Positions 22,996 through 31,635 of a DNA stretch of 36,824 nucleotides are shown in pieces. The notes beneath the pieces are model-generated. The model did no database searches and was not told the origin of the DNA. It saw only the letters and a program-made list of their open reading frames with translations. Source of the stretch: a virus; IMG/VR virus record IMGVR_UViG_3300032241_002289, positions 1-36,824 of that record; one strand, written 5' to 3'. Both the position numbers and the translations under genes were made by a program. The number at the start of each line of letters is the position of its first letter. The first letter of the stretch is position 1.

Positions 22996-23447
22996 TGTGT
23001 GATTTCCTCTTTGTTATGATATGGGCCGTGATAGGCGTAGCGTTGTAACACTATGAGCTTGGGATCTTGTACCGCGGTCCAGGCACGACCTTTCTTTACC
23101 TGGTACCATCCGGCAGCAAACCAGCTCTTGCTTTTGCTGGTCTTGGTGTAGATTGGCAGTTTCATTTTGACATCCCACACTGGATTGTAAGCACGTCCGG
23201 CAGTGGTGTAACCGTGAACTGTGTTGGTGCTGTTGCGCCGGCGAGGCGCAGTGGCAATCATCGGTGGATCAAATCGAATGTTGCCACGTTGTTCGACCAT
23301 CTTGATAGTCTTGTATTGAGCAATCACTTGATTGTTGATCTTGATCTGATAACCACCGGCGCAGGCTTCCACGTTGCCGACCTTCTGATCGTTTTCTTGC
23401 AGAATCCAATACTGTTTATTAATTACGGGTTTTGCTATTAGGCTCAT
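22992..23447 (-). CDS. Conserved phage hypothetical protein
   Basis: The 151-residue basic protein begins MSLIAKPVINKQYWILQENDQKVGNVEA and has a Lys/Trp-rich C-terminal half (KSKSWFAAGWYQVKKGRAW). It looks beta-rich and resembles small proteins I recall from T4-like phages. No function can be assigned. It overlaps its neighbours by ATGA and 4 bases. Confidence 0.68.
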   Translation of the reverse strand: MSLIAKPVINKQYWILQENDQKVGNVEACAGGYQIKINNQVIAQYKTIKMVEQRGNIRFDPPMIATAPRRRNSTNTVHGYTTAGRAYNPVWDVKMKLPIYTKTSKSKSWFAAGWYQVKKGRAWTAVQDPKLIVLQRYAYHGPYHNKEEITQ

Positions 23448-23647
23448 TGTGCCTCCTTTTGTTTTTTTCTACACTCTTGTTTCATAGCCGGTGTGTAGTC
23501 CGGCGAAATTTCTGCTATGCTACAGTTATACTTGGCCACAGGATCAATACCAATGGCATTATTAATTCCCCATATCAAGGCAACCAAACTACCACCTAAA
23601 AAAATTAGAACAATAACCATAATCGTATGGGTTCGACGGTCACTCAC
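23444..23647 (-). CDS. Small membrane protein
   Basis: The 67-residue protein has one transmembrane helix near residues 8-30 (IMVIVLIFLGGSLVALIWGI), then a short hydrophilic domain with two Cys and a basic tail. It is sandwiched by overlapping genes in the phage replication block. Function unknown. Confidence 0.75.
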   Translation of the reverse strand: MSDRRTHTIMVIVLIFLGGSLVALIWGINNAIGIDPVAKYNCSIAEISPDYTPAMKQECRKKQKEAQ

Positions 23648-24642
23648 GCCAGTACTCCTTTGTAAGTTTCATTCATCCAGCGTCCAAACGAATCAGCTGA
23701 CTCACTGCACTTGTTTAGTTCATATTTGCCACAAAACTGCATAAAACGCACACCCACTTGGCCAATATCCTTGTGACTGATCTGCTCACGGATAGCCGTA
23801 TCTACTACTTGTTTGATTTCCTCGGGCTGTGCTGTTAAATCAATCAGTGTTCTGTTACGTTCATAATCATCTAGGACACGATGCTCAACAGCGTCTGGGT
23901 CGGTCCATCTTTGCAACATAAGGTTGTTCCAACTGTAACCTTTTTTATCCTTGTCAAGAAACGCTTCTTGTAAGCCGACTTTGTTTTTGGTACCCTTCGT
24001 CCGAACGCCAGGGAATGCCGAGAAGACATTATCACTTGAGTCGCCGCGCATACACTTCTCGAAGAGAAGCCACTGCGGATCAGGAATAGTCTTAGGCTCT
24101 TTTGTTTTCTTGTCGATAACTGGTTTACCTTTGGCATCAAAGATTCCTTCTATAGTGATTAATTCGTCTGTAATTCCGTTATATTGTTTGACATTGGGTG
24201 CTACTAATTGAACAAAGTCGGTATCACTGCTGATAATGATGTGTTCGTCTTGGGGGTGTAATGCAATCCAGCGGGCAATAATATCATCGCCTTCTGCTGT
24301 CGGACATCTAATGACTGAGCAATTAGTCCTTTCAGACAAGTATTTAGTCAAATTATCATACGTTTCCCAGAACATTTTATCTTCTTCTGCTTGCTCTTCA
24401 GTCAGAGCCGCACGGGCCACAGCACGGTTATTTTTGTAGGGTTTATACATGTCCTTGCGCCAGCTTCTGCCTTCCAGGGCAAAAACCACATGATCTGCTT
24501 CAAATCGTCTAGCGACCTTGTTGGCACTCATCAGGGTTACATGGAGGGCAAATCCAATTTTCTCCCACGTGTCGCTGGCACGAAAAGCACCATGCCTAGC
24601 ACGAAAGAACATATTAGCCGTATCTATAAGAACATATTTCAT
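23644..24642 (-). CDS. Phage 5'-3' exonuclease / flap endonuclease
   Basis: The 332-residue protein opens MKYVLIDTANMFFRA with the N-terminal Asp of the FEN/PIN-type nuclease fold and continues with ALEGRSWRKDMYKPYK, AEGDDIIARW and ISSDTDFVQL, the acidic clusters that bind two metals. It matches the T4 RNase H type that removes RNA primers and flaps. A sigma70-like promoter with TATAAT ends only 6 bases before the ATG, so the transcript may be leaderless. Confidence 0.85.
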   Translation of the reverse strand: MKYVLIDTANMFFRARHGAFRASDTWEKIGFALHVTLMSANKVARRFEADHVVFALEGRSWRKDMYKPYKNNRAVARAALTEEQAEEDKMFWETYDNLTKYLSERTNCSVIRCPTAEGDDIIARWIALHPQDEHIIISSDTDFVQLVAPNVKQYNGITDELITIEGIFDAKGKPVIDKKTKEPKTIPDPQWLLFEKCMRGDSSDNVFSAFPGVRTKGTKNKVGLQEAFLDKDKKGYSWNNLMLQRWTDPDAVEHRVLDDYERNRTLIDLTAQPEEIKQVVDTAIREQISHKDIGQVGVRFMQFCGKYELNKCSESADSFGRWMNETYKGVLA

Positions 24643-24648
24643 ACTACA

Positions 24649-24677
24649 ATTATAGCAGAAATTAAACTAAAGGTCAA
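24649..24677 (-). promoter_or_regulatory. Sigma70-like promoter of the exonuclease gene
   Basis: Minus-strand TTGACC (24672-24677), a 17-base spacer and TATAAT (24649-24654). The expected start site falls at or beside the ATG at 24642. Confidence 0.75.
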
Positions 24678-25378
24678 ATGAATTTGTTGGTCATCAAGTA
24701 GTTTAACATGTACCGAAACCATACAGCATGTCCGTCCTGTCCAAAATGCCAAGAGTTCGGGGCAACCGTTTCAATGCCTCGTGAGCGTATGATAGCATCA
24801 TAAGTTAACGCAGGATCATAAGGGCCAATATAACTGGTGCCCCAATTTTTTTGTTTTGTGATCTTGCTAAAATCATTGTTGCCATTGAAGAACACATGTG
24901 GTATTTTTTGTTTTTTTAACTCTTGATGGAATGCCCAAATTTCATCGTGTGCTTTTTTGGTTTTGGCCGCCCAATTGGTACCAATTACAAAGTTTCTATA
25001 GCGTTCGGCTGCTTCAGCAGGGACTTGATCAATGCCACTTGATCCCACTTGATAATAAGTGTCGCCGTAGAGCCATTCTTCGCGTTCCCAAGTTGACCAT
25101 TGTATAATAACCAACTTGTCTTCTACACTGTTGGCACGTTCGGCCAACCAGGCTCTAGTAGTACGCATGATACGGTCATTTGAAGCAGCACTTTCAGCAT
25201 CTAAATGCAGGCTTACTTTGAGTGTGCGGGCCAACTGTGTTGCCCAGGCCACGGCCTGATTGCTTGGGTGTGGTCTGCGGCCTAGATAAAAATAAGCAGG
25301 ATCATCCATGGCAAATGCGTGATTGTTTACTGCTTCGGCACCAGCGGCATGACTATCACCGTTCACATACAGGATCAT
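24674..25378 (-). CDS. SGNH-hydrolase-like protein, copy 2
   Basis: The 234-residue protein starts MILYVNGDSHAAGAEAV, the block I GDS motif of SGNH/GDSL hydrolases, and ends with a WHFGQDGHAVW segment where a catalytic His could lie. Family members are esterases or acetyl-transferring enzymes on sugars and lipids. It is a paralogue of the adjacent gene and coupled to it by ATGA overlap. Confidence 0.65.
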   Translation of the reverse strand: MILYVNGDSHAAGAEAVNNHAFAMDDPAYFYLGRRPHPSNQAVAWATQLARTLKVSLHLDAESAASNDRIMRTTRAWLAERANSVEDKLVIIQWSTWEREEWLYGDTYYQVGSSGIDQVPAEAAERYRNFVIGTNWAAKTKKAHDEIWAFHQELKKQKIPHVFFNGNNDFSKITKQKNWGTSYIGPYDPALTYDAIIRSRGIETVAPNSWHFGQDGHAVWFRYMLNYLMTNKFI

Positions 25379-26001
25379 AATAAATTGCTTTCTTCAATGT
25401 GTTTAATTAGTACATCAGCCCAGACTGCATGAGCTTCGGCACTGTAATGATACCAAGCATCAGTTTTCCACCCATGATTTTTTAAATACCAATAGTAACT
25501 GTATTCGTTATCGTATGGACCAACATAATTATCTTGCCAATCCACAGGCTCTGATATTTTAAAAAAATTATACATGCAGTTAAAAAACAAGTGACCTGTA
25601 CTGTGTTGAGCCAGATCAGTATGCAGTTGATAGATATCACTGTGCGCTTGTTGTGATTTTGTGTCGACCACGTCGGCAGTTTGTTCAGTAACCCATTGTT
25701 TATAACGATCATGCAGTTCTTCTGGCAAACCAGGGTGCCCACTGCTGTTGACATCATAGTAGTTGTCTTGATACAACCATTCCTCGCGTTCCCAGGTACT
25801 CCAGCCAATCAAGATCAGGGCTGGATCATTGTTAGACAAATAGTCTCGGGTGGTTCTTAGGATGCGCTGATTGCTGGCACCTGATTGCGCATGGTTTACT
25901 AGAGTCAGGCCAAAATGTCGAGCTACCAGGTTGGCAAAGGTTTGTCGATGATCAACACCCACGCCCGCGGTGTGGCTGTCACCGTTGGCATACAGAATCA
26001 T
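25375..26001 (-). CDS. SGNH-hydrolase-like protein, copy 1
   Basis: The 208-residue protein begins MILYANGDSHTAGVGVDHRQTF with the GDSH motif, has a QSGASNQRILRTTRDYL segment (GxxN-type block III) and a C-terminal WYHYSAEAHAVW. It pairs with the following paralogue. An acyl-esterase or transferase role in surface-sugar modification is possible, given the cytidylyltransferase directly upstream, but is inference. Confidence 0.68.
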   Translation of the reverse strand: MILYANGDSHTAGVGVDHRQTFANLVARHFGLTLVNHAQSGASNQRILRTTRDYLSNNDPALILIGWSTWEREEWLYQDNYYDVNSSGHPGLPEELHDRYKQWVTEQTADVVDTKSQQAHSDIYQLHTDLAQHSTGHLFFNCMYNFFKISEPVDWQDNYVGPYDNEYSYYWYLKNHGWKTDAWYHYSAEAHAVWADVLIKHIEESNLL

Positions 26002-26474
26002 TGTTTTTTGAGCAGTTTAAAGGTTTCGGCTTCTACTACACGACTGCGTAAACCAGAACTGGAGAAACTATGATCTCTAGCATTAAAAATATGTTTGATG
26101 CCACGCATGCCACCTTCGTGCTCGCCGGTAAAACCTCTGTTTTCGTATTCAACACCCAGCACACGTACATCAATAGGCAGGATTAGTAGCAAGTCAATTA
26201 GGTCTTGTTCAGTCTGGTAAACCACTACTTCGTCCACATAGCGGCAAGCAGCCAATTGGATTTGACGTTCTACAATGCTCTGTACAGGCTTATTTTTAGT
26301 GTCGGGACGATCTATAGTGGGATCTGTTTGCAAGCCTGCAATCAAGTAATCGCAATGATTCTTGGCTTCGGCCAACATGGCAATGTGTCCTGCGTGTAGC
26401 ATGTCAAAGGTACTAAAGGTAATGCCAATCTTCTTACCATCGTCTTTGAGTTTACGTATGTGATTGAATATCAT
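25998..26474 (-). CDS. Cytidylyltransferase-like protein
   Basis: The 158-residue protein has the nucleotidyltransferase HxGH motif (H27AGH30 in GITFSTFDMLHAGH) and a C-terminal SSSGLRSR in place of the usual ISSTxIR. This is typical for glycerol-3-phosphate or similar cytidylyltransferases that form CDP-activated substrates. It heads an operon with two SGNH-like genes. Confidence 0.82.
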   Translation of the reverse strand: MIFNHIRKLKDDGKKIGITFSTFDMLHAGHIAMLAEAKNHCDYLIAGLQTDPTIDRPDTKNKPVQSIVERQIQLAACRYVDEVVVYQTEQDLIDLLLILPIDVRVLGVEYENRGFTGEHEGGMRGIKHIFNARDHSFSSSGLRSRVVEAETFKLLKKQ

Positions 26475-26637
26475 AAGCTGTTATAAAGTTAAGTGCATCC
26501 GTTAAATCTCTATACCAATCTGATACAGGTTTTTTCTTTGAGTTGACCCATCGGTACAAGGTTTGATCACTGATGTCCCAACGATTATTTTCTTTATCCC
26601 ATCGTGCGACTCTGTCGTGATCTTTTTCTAAAATCAT
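26452..26637 (-). CDS. Small unknown protein
   Basis: The 61-residue charged protein (MILEKDHDRVARWDKENNRWDI...) overlaps its upstream neighbour's stop by 4 bases and the downstream gene start by 23 bases. The SDQTLYRWVNSKKKP part could be a small DNA- or RNA-binding helix-turn-helix, but this is weak. Confidence 0.6.
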   Translation of the reverse strand: MILEKDHDRVARWDKENNRWDISDQTLYRWVNSKKKPVSDWYRDLTDALNFITAYDIQSHT

Positions 26638-27035
26638 GATACTTCGCTGAGTCCGTCACCAAGATTTCTTGACTTGATCACACGATCACGCTCGGGATTC
26701 ATGGCCTGCTCTTGTTCCCAAGTTTCCAACACTACATTACGACACACAGCAGTAAACCAACGATCCACAATGTCAGCATCGGTATCATTTTTATCCATCA
26801 TGTAACCATGGCGTACCAAGTCAGCTATGAACTTTTCATTCCAATCCAGTTCAAATGCACCGGCACTGATGTTTGCAGGATCTACATCCATATTGACAAT
26901 ATTAACATAGGCCTCGCCTTTTTCTGTAGCTATTTCTTTGGCAGTTTTAACTGGAGCTTTTTCTTCCTTGGGTTTGGGTGTTTCAGTTATTTTAACTTTG
27001 TTTGGTTTTTTCTTAAATCTATCTAGGAATCCCAT
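26634..27035 (-). CDS. Conserved T4-like phage hypothetical protein
   Basis: The 133-residue protein opens MGFLDRFKKKPNKVKITE with a Lys/Pro linker and continues with KEIATEKGEAYVNIVNMDVDP and FELDWNEKFIADLVR, a pattern I recall as conserved in marine T4-like phages. Function unknown. The ATG overlaps the stop of the UDP-glucose dehydrogenase gene as TAATG. Confidence 0.78.
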   Translation of the reverse strand: MGFLDRFKKKPNKVKITETPKPKEEKAPVKTAKEIATEKGEAYVNIVNMDVDPANISAGAFELDWNEKFIADLVRHGYMMDKNDTDADIVDRWFTAVCRNVVLETWEQEQAMNPERDRVIKSRNLGDGLSEVS

Positions 27036-28267
27036 TATCTTGTATCTCCGTAGTGTATTACAGTCAAGCCGGGCGTCAACTTGTCAAACTTCCTCCAAGG
27101 ATCTACCACAACCGATCCTGGTAAAAAATCAAAATAGTTTACTTCTGTTTGTGCCTGGCCAGTGTAGCCATAAGTCACTTGTTTGTTGTGTGCTAACAGG
27201 ATCACAGCCGGTTCACCCCAGTTGGCAAATACATCAGTAGTGTCGTCAGCTAACGGATCTACATAGTTGATCTTGTGACCGGTTTGTTCTACATAGTGCC
27301 CAACTAGGGTGCTATAACTACCAATGCAGTACGGTACCTCTGGTTTATAAGTTTTTCCATGTATCACAATAGGTAAATTATGTTTCTGTGCCTGTACCAC
27401 TAGGAAATCAGCCATGTTTTTGGCTTGCCGCTCACGGGCCAACATGATGGTATCAAATAGATCATAGCCCACTTCATATTCTTCGGCCAACCAACGCAGG
27501 GCAATATTGTCTCTGGGATGGCAAGCACCTGCATCGCCCATGCCTGCGGTCATGTATTTGGGTCCCATAATACGCATGGTACTGTTAGCTAGAGCATCGG
27601 TGACCACATCCACATTGATGTGACCAATTTTCATAGCAAAATCTTGAATCATATTGGCTAGGCCAACTTTGGCACTAATAAATGTATTGTAAAAAATCTT
27701 GATAGCTTCGCACTCATCCCAGGTGCCAATTTCTATGCGTGGATCATTCTGCATGACAGGTCTATACAGTTCGACCAGCTCACGGGCTGCACCAGTCCAA
27801 GCACCGTCTTCCGTTCCAACCATGATCATTTCGGGATTGACCATGTCCCATTTGACTGATCCCATGGCAATCAAGTAAGGGTTGTATAGGAATTCGTGTA
27901 TGGCTTCCAGTGCCGGAACAAAATAGCGACGTGTAGTGCCTGGCAATACGGTACTGATCAACACTACTTTTTTAGGAGCGGTAGCATACTGGTTGATCTG
28001 TTGTATAGCATCCATGACTGCATCTCGGCCAAAGTCCTTGGGCGGCATATGGCTACTAGGTACACTTCCATCGTAACCTTGGGCATGTGGAGTCGGCACA
28101 GCAATAAAAATCCAGTCGCTCAGTTCAACAACATCTTTGATGTCACACACCTGTACGGTATCACTGGTTCTAGGAGCAATATCGTAACCACGCACAGTAT
28201 AGTGCTCGGCAAATACTTCAGCACAATCAAGTCCTAGTTTTCCTAAGCCGATAAATCCTATGTTCAT
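27035..28267 (-). CDS. ugd: UDP-glucose 6-dehydrogenase
   Basis: The 410-residue protein has the N-terminal Rossmann motif (GFIGLGKLG), a VPTPH segment and the catalytic Cys249 in AGACHPRDN, followed by a NAD-binding C-terminal domain with HGKTYKP. The family oxidises UDP-glucose to UDP-glucuronate in two steps. In a phage, the product could feed glycosylation of the virion, DNA or host surface. It is slightly remote from the main sugar operon at 30638-35043. Confidence 0.87.
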   Translation of the reverse strand: MNIGFIGLGKLGLDCAEVFAEHYTVRGYDIAPRTSDTVQVCDIKDVVELSDWIFIAVPTPHAQGYDGSVPSSHMPPKDFGRDAVMDAIQQINQYATAPKKVVLISTVLPGTTRRYFVPALEAIHEFLYNPYLIAMGSVKWDMVNPEMIMVGTEDGAWTGAARELVELYRPVMQNDPRIEIGTWDECEAIKIFYNTFISAKVGLANMIQDFAMKIGHINVDVVTDALANSTMRIMGPKYMTAGMGDAGACHPRDNIALRWLAEEYEVGYDLFDTIMLARERQAKNMADFLVVQAQKHNLPIVIHGKTYKPEVPYCIGSYSTLVGHYVEQTGHKINYVDPLADDTTDVFANWGEPAVILLAHNKQVTYGYTGQAQTEVNYFDFLPGSVVVDPWRKFDKLTPGLTVIHYGDTR

Positions 28268-28552
28268 TTAATACCCTTTTAATTTTAATACCAGCATCTC
28301 TTCACGACTGTACCAGCGAGTCCATATAGCACGGTCTCCTGGGCCAGAAATAACATACTGAGCTCGATATGCCTGAGTTAACCACAAATGTCGTCCACTA
28401 GAATGGCAACGTCTGGGCCATAAAGACCATTTAAGTTCGGGTCTGGCACGTTCTAAAAACCGTTCTTCGCTATAATTGTCTGGCATAACGATTCCGATAT
28501 TCTCTGGTATTGGCATATAAGTCGATGGCGTGTATAATCCTTGTGGAAACAT
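28268..28552 (-). CDS. Conserved phage hypothetical protein
   Basis: From ATG 28552 (SD GTAAGG about 6 bases upstream) the 94-residue protein contains WPRRCHSSGRHLWLTQAYRAQYVI and a C-terminal SREEMLVLKLKGY; I recall similar proteins (RKCxxSGKxLWxxxAY...GPGxP) in T4-like phages. The CxxxG arrangement has no clear catalytic role. An alternative start at 28591 overlaps the queE stop. Confidence 0.65.
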   Translation of the reverse strand: MFPQGLYTPSTYMPIPENIGIVMPDNYSEERFLERARPELKWSLWPRRCHSSGRHLWLTQAYRAQYVISGPGDRAIWTRWYSREEMLVLKLKGY

Positions 28553-28566
28553 TCCGTACCTTACTT

Positions 28567-29436
28567 TCACTTGCCCCAACCATTGCCCCAAAGATCCACG
28601 TGCAAGCGTGGGCTATAGTTGAATCCACGTTCACAGCAGATGTTGGCAATATTTAACTTGTTACTCTCATATGGATCAACAACACCGCCCTGTGGCATCA
28701 AGTAAACCACACCCTTGAATCCACCTGCACGGAAAGCATCTACCGCACGAACAGCCTCGTCCACATGATCCTTTGTTTCCACAACAAACTTGAGATAGGT
28801 GTGTCCTACTTCCTGATAATCAGCTACGATCTCAGGGCAGATAGCATCTTCCCACTTCTCACCACTTGCGCTTAACTTAGCACTGACACTGAATGTAACT
28901 TCACGTGGAGCGCCAATGCCGTCTAACTGCCAATTTTTTAGAAACTGTCTGAAGTCAGCGTGCAGTGGTTGAGTACCATTAGTTTCAAAAGTGATATTGC
29001 GAATATCTGCCATACCTGGATGACTTAACAATTCGCCATAGGCACGTTGCCAACCTAGCAAGGGCTCGCCACCTGTGATAACCAAGTGTACATCATTACC
29101 GTTGTTCTGTGCCCAGCGATTGTTTGGAGTTAACGCCAACATCTTGTTTACAAGTTCGTCAGTGGTGTAGTTAGGACTCAGGTGCTTGAATGCCGGATGC
29201 CAACTTGCGTAACTATCACAACCAGTTTCAACTAAAGGCAATGATAAGAATGTATCATATTTGTCTACAACCTTAGCAACTTCATCTGCTCCTGTAGACT
29301 TTTCGCCGGGCTTGCAACCAAAACCTCTACACTCAAAATTGCAACCATAAGTTCTCAAAAATACTGATGGAACTCCAACAAATTTGCCCTCTCCTTGAAG
29401 TGAATAAAATATTTCACTTACTTTAATCTTTGCCAT
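28567..29436 (-). CDS. queE: 7-carboxy-7-deazaguanine synthase (QueE-like radical SAM)
   Basis: The 289-residue protein begins KVSEIFYSLQGEGKFVGVPSVFLRTYGC like QueE and has a TGGEPLLGW motif plus a C-terminal PRLHVDLWGN typical of the family. The cluster Cys spacing is unusual: C32, C36, C41 (CX3CX4C) instead of CX3CX2C. QueE converts carboxy-tetrahydropterin to CDG, a step toward preQ0 and 7-deazaguanine DNA or tRNA modifications. With QueD at 35082 this gives two steps of that route. Confidence 0.82.
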   Translation of the reverse strand: MAKIKVSEIFYSLQGEGKFVGVPSVFLRTYGCNFECRGFGCKPGEKSTGADEVAKVVDKYDTFLSLPLVETGCDSYASWHPAFKHLSPNYTTDELVNKMLALTPNNRWAQNNGNDVHLVITGGEPLLGWQRAYGELLSHPGMADIRNITFETNGTQPLHADFRQFLKNWQLDGIGAPREVTFSVSAKLSASGEKWEDAICPEIVADYQEVGHTYLKFVVETKDHVDEAVRAVDAFRAGGFKGVVYLMPQGGVVDPYESNKLNIANICCERGFNYSPRLHVDLWGNGWGK

Positions 29437-30079
29437 TACTATCCTTTAAAATATCAAATCCAATTTCTCTCGGAGTCTTACCTCTCCATTCTTTAGGAGT
29501 TCGTCTACCTTCTAAGTTTAACATAATATCTAATGTTTGTAAATATTTTCTGAGTGTGCTTCTATCTGTAATAACCTTTGGATTTCCCAACTCTCTTTGT
29601 CGTTTGCCTTCTTCTGTTGCATCAACTACGCTCTCAAATTTGCCCCAAGGAGTTTTAATTATTCCTATAAATTGATAATTATTCTTACCGGATGATTTTC
29701 TGTATACTTCTAATCTTGCTTTGGTTTGAGTTTTTGATTTTTTCATATTACTTGTATCTTTAATCTTCCAACGCTTACCTAGTTGTCCTGTTCCTATAAG
29801 CCCACCGTCACCTTTTTCTTCTGTTAGATTAGCCCAGTTATTATCTTCTACCACATTAAACAATTTTGAATAATATTGACCTGCTATAACTAACTCTTCT
29901 TTGGTATCATAAGTTCCTATAATACAAGTGATAATTCTTGATTTGTGTTTTCTAATGTGGTTTAACCATCTAATTCCAGATCCTTGATAGAGATACGGGT
30001 TTTTAACTATGCTACTTGTTTTACACAGATAACGCAACCCAGTAGTCATACATTTTTTAATCATTAAGTGATGTTTCAT
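29423..30079 (-). CDS. GIY-YIG-like homing endonuclease candidate
   Basis: The 218-residue protein has an N-terminal region (GLRYLCKTSS...YLYQGSGIRWLNHIRKH...EELVIAGQYYSKLFNVVEDNNWANLTEEKGDGG) like GIY-YIG-type phage homing endonucleases with the YxGSG and GLYYSxLxNVV patterns, and a basic C-terminal DNA-binding-like half. The gene is visibly richer in A+T than its neighbours, as expected for an inserted mobile gene. It splits queE from the phosphoribosyltransferase gene. A CATAAATA octamer lies 5 bases before the ATG. Confidence 0.6.
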   Translation of the reverse strand: MKHHLMIKKCMTTGLRYLCKTSSIVKNPYLYQGSGIRWLNHIRKHKSRIITCIIGTYDTKEELVIAGQYYSKLFNVVEDNNWANLTEEKGDGGLIGTGQLGKRWKIKDTSNMKKSKTQTKARLEVYRKSSGKNNYQFIGIIKTPWGKFESVVDATEEGKRQRELGNPKVITDRSTLRKYLQTLDIMLNLEGRRTPKEWRGKTPREIGFDILKDSNGKD

Positions 30080-30084
30080 ACACT

Positions 30085-30092
30085 TATTTATG
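30085..30092 (-). promoter_or_regulatory. Late-promoter-like octamer CATAAATA
   Basis: One mismatch from the T4 late consensus and 5 bases before the start at 30079, which would give a leaderless message. Confidence 0.35.
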
Positions 30093-30121
30093 CGCTGGGT
30101 TTAAATCCTACACATTATCAT

Positions 30122-30616
30122 TCATTTCCACCACTCTTCCCAAGGAAAAACAATCCAAACATCTTTGTCGGCTTTGTTGACTGCCACTGCTGAATAATTC
30201 ACACTCAGGGTTGACTTGCTAGATTCGTTGTCTACCAAGGTAGCAATACGAACCGAATCACCCCATACCTTAAACCAACGATCGGACTCAGGTAAACATG
30301 ATTCTTCCCAGTCTGACTTGATATAGTTTATAGTGGCACCAGTGTCGTTGATATCATCCACTATCAAGATATTTTTGTGTCGATAAGCATCTTCGGCCAT
30401 CCATAAGTTGCTTTCGGATTCTGCTCCGTCACGCAGTTGCACTTTGAGGCATTCCATTGGACAACCTAGATACTGGCTAATGAGATTGGCCGGAACCAGA
30501 CCGCCTCTTGTGAGGCCTACTACATAGTCCGGGCGCCAGCCATCTAATTGCATTTGACGCAGGATTTCCTGCGTCTGTCGTTCAACATCTTTCCAAGTGT
30601 AATATAGTTTGTTCAT
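30122..30616 (-). CDS. Phosphoribosyltransferase
   Basis: The 164-residue protein has the PRPP-binding loop ILIVDDINDTGAT (83-95) and a GLTRGGLVPANL segment near 34-45, as in purine-type phosphoribosyltransferases. The reaction joins PRPP to a base; hypoxanthine, xanthine or guanine is likely but not proven. Its place near queE suggests a role in nucleobase salvage or deazapurine handling. Confidence 0.82.
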   Translation of the reverse strand: MNKLYYTWKDVERQTQEILRQMQLDGWRPDYVVGLTRGGLVPANLISQYLGCPMECLKVQLRDGAESESNLWMAEDAYRHKNILIVDDINDTGATINYIKSDWEESCLPESDRWFKVWGDSVRIATLVDNESSKSTLSVNYSAVAVNKADKDVWIVFPWEEWWK

Positions 30617-30637
30617 ATACTATTATACACTATGGGC

Positions 30638-31621
30638 CTAGGGTTTTGCAAGATCTTTCTGATAGATATCCATCCAATATGCAATCATTTCATCCATAAG
30701 TTGCTCGAACGTGTAGGTAGGTTCCCAATCCAACAGGCTTCTTAACTTGCTACTGTCACCACGCAGGTATGGCAACTCTTCTGGGCGCAGATATTTTTCG
30801 TTCTGTACTACATATTGGCTGTAGTCCAAATCTAATTTACCAAACACATAGTTGCACATGTCACGCACACTGCGAGTTTCACCTGTGGCTACAACCAAGT
30901 CAATAGGCTCACTATGGTTGATAATTTTGTGCATGGCACGCACATAGTCATAGCTGTGACCCCAGTCACGATAGCTGTCCATGTTGCCCATTTCTAGTTT
31001 ATCTGTAAGGCCTAACTTGATTTCTACTGCACCCTTGACCACCTTGTTGGTCACAAAGTTGGATCCACGACGTGGGCTTTCGTGATTGAACAGGATACCA
31101 TTGCTGGCATGTAGTTTGAAGGCTTCACGATAGTGACGCACAATGTTGTAGGCAAATACCTTGCTACAACCATAGGGACTGACCGGCTTCATGGGTGTGG
31201 TTTCACGTTGATATAAATCTTCGTCTACGCCTTTGCCAAACATTTCACTGGAACTGGCCTGGTAAAAACGTGCTTGGGGGCAGATGTTTTTGTAGGCTTC
31301 CAGGAGATTGAGAACACCAATACTGTTGGTCTGTGCTGTGAACTGTGGAATGTCACTGCTGATGCGCACATGACTCTGTGCACCAAGATTATAAATCTCG
31401 TCTGGTTTGAACATGCGGAGAGCACGTTCCAAACTGCTTTGGTCAGTAAGGTCACCATATTCCAATTCCAATGGAAGACCAGCCACACGATTGCGTTGAT
31501 GTTCTACTGTGCTGTTACGACGCACAATACCAGTCACACGATAGCCAAGATCCAACAGGTGCTCGGCCAGGTAACTTCCGTCTTGTCCGGCGACTCCGGT
31601 GATAAATGCAGTTTTTTTCAT
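30638..31621 (-). CDS. gmd: GDP-mannose 4,6-dehydratase
   Basis: The 327-residue protein has the extended-SDR Rossmann start GVAGQDGSYLAE, SSSEMFGK (123-130) and the Tyr150-x3-Lys154 pair. It shares motifs such as SPRRGSNFVT and GNMDSYRDWGH with Gmd enzymes. The product is GDP-4-keto-6-deoxymannose, the precursor of GDP-fucose and related sugars. It is the last gene of a sugar operon. Confidence 0.9.
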   Translation of the reverse strand: MKKTAFITGVAGQDGSYLAEHLLDLGYRVTGIVRRNSTVEHQRNRVAGLPLELEYGDLTDQSSLERALRMFKPDEIYNLGAQSHVRISSDIPQFTAQTNSIGVLNLLEAYKNICPQARFYQASSSEMFGKGVDEDLYQRETTPMKPVSPYGCSKVFAYNIVRHYREAFKLHASNGILFNHESPRRGSNFVTNKVVKGAVEIKLGLTDKLEMGNMDSYRDWGHSYDYVRAMHKIINHSEPIDLVVATGETRSVRDMCNYVFGKLDLDYSQYVVQNEKYLRPEELPYLRGDSSKLRSLLDWEPTYTFEQLMDEMIAYWMDIYQKDLAKP

Positions 31622-31635
31622 AATAGTCCTGGGGT

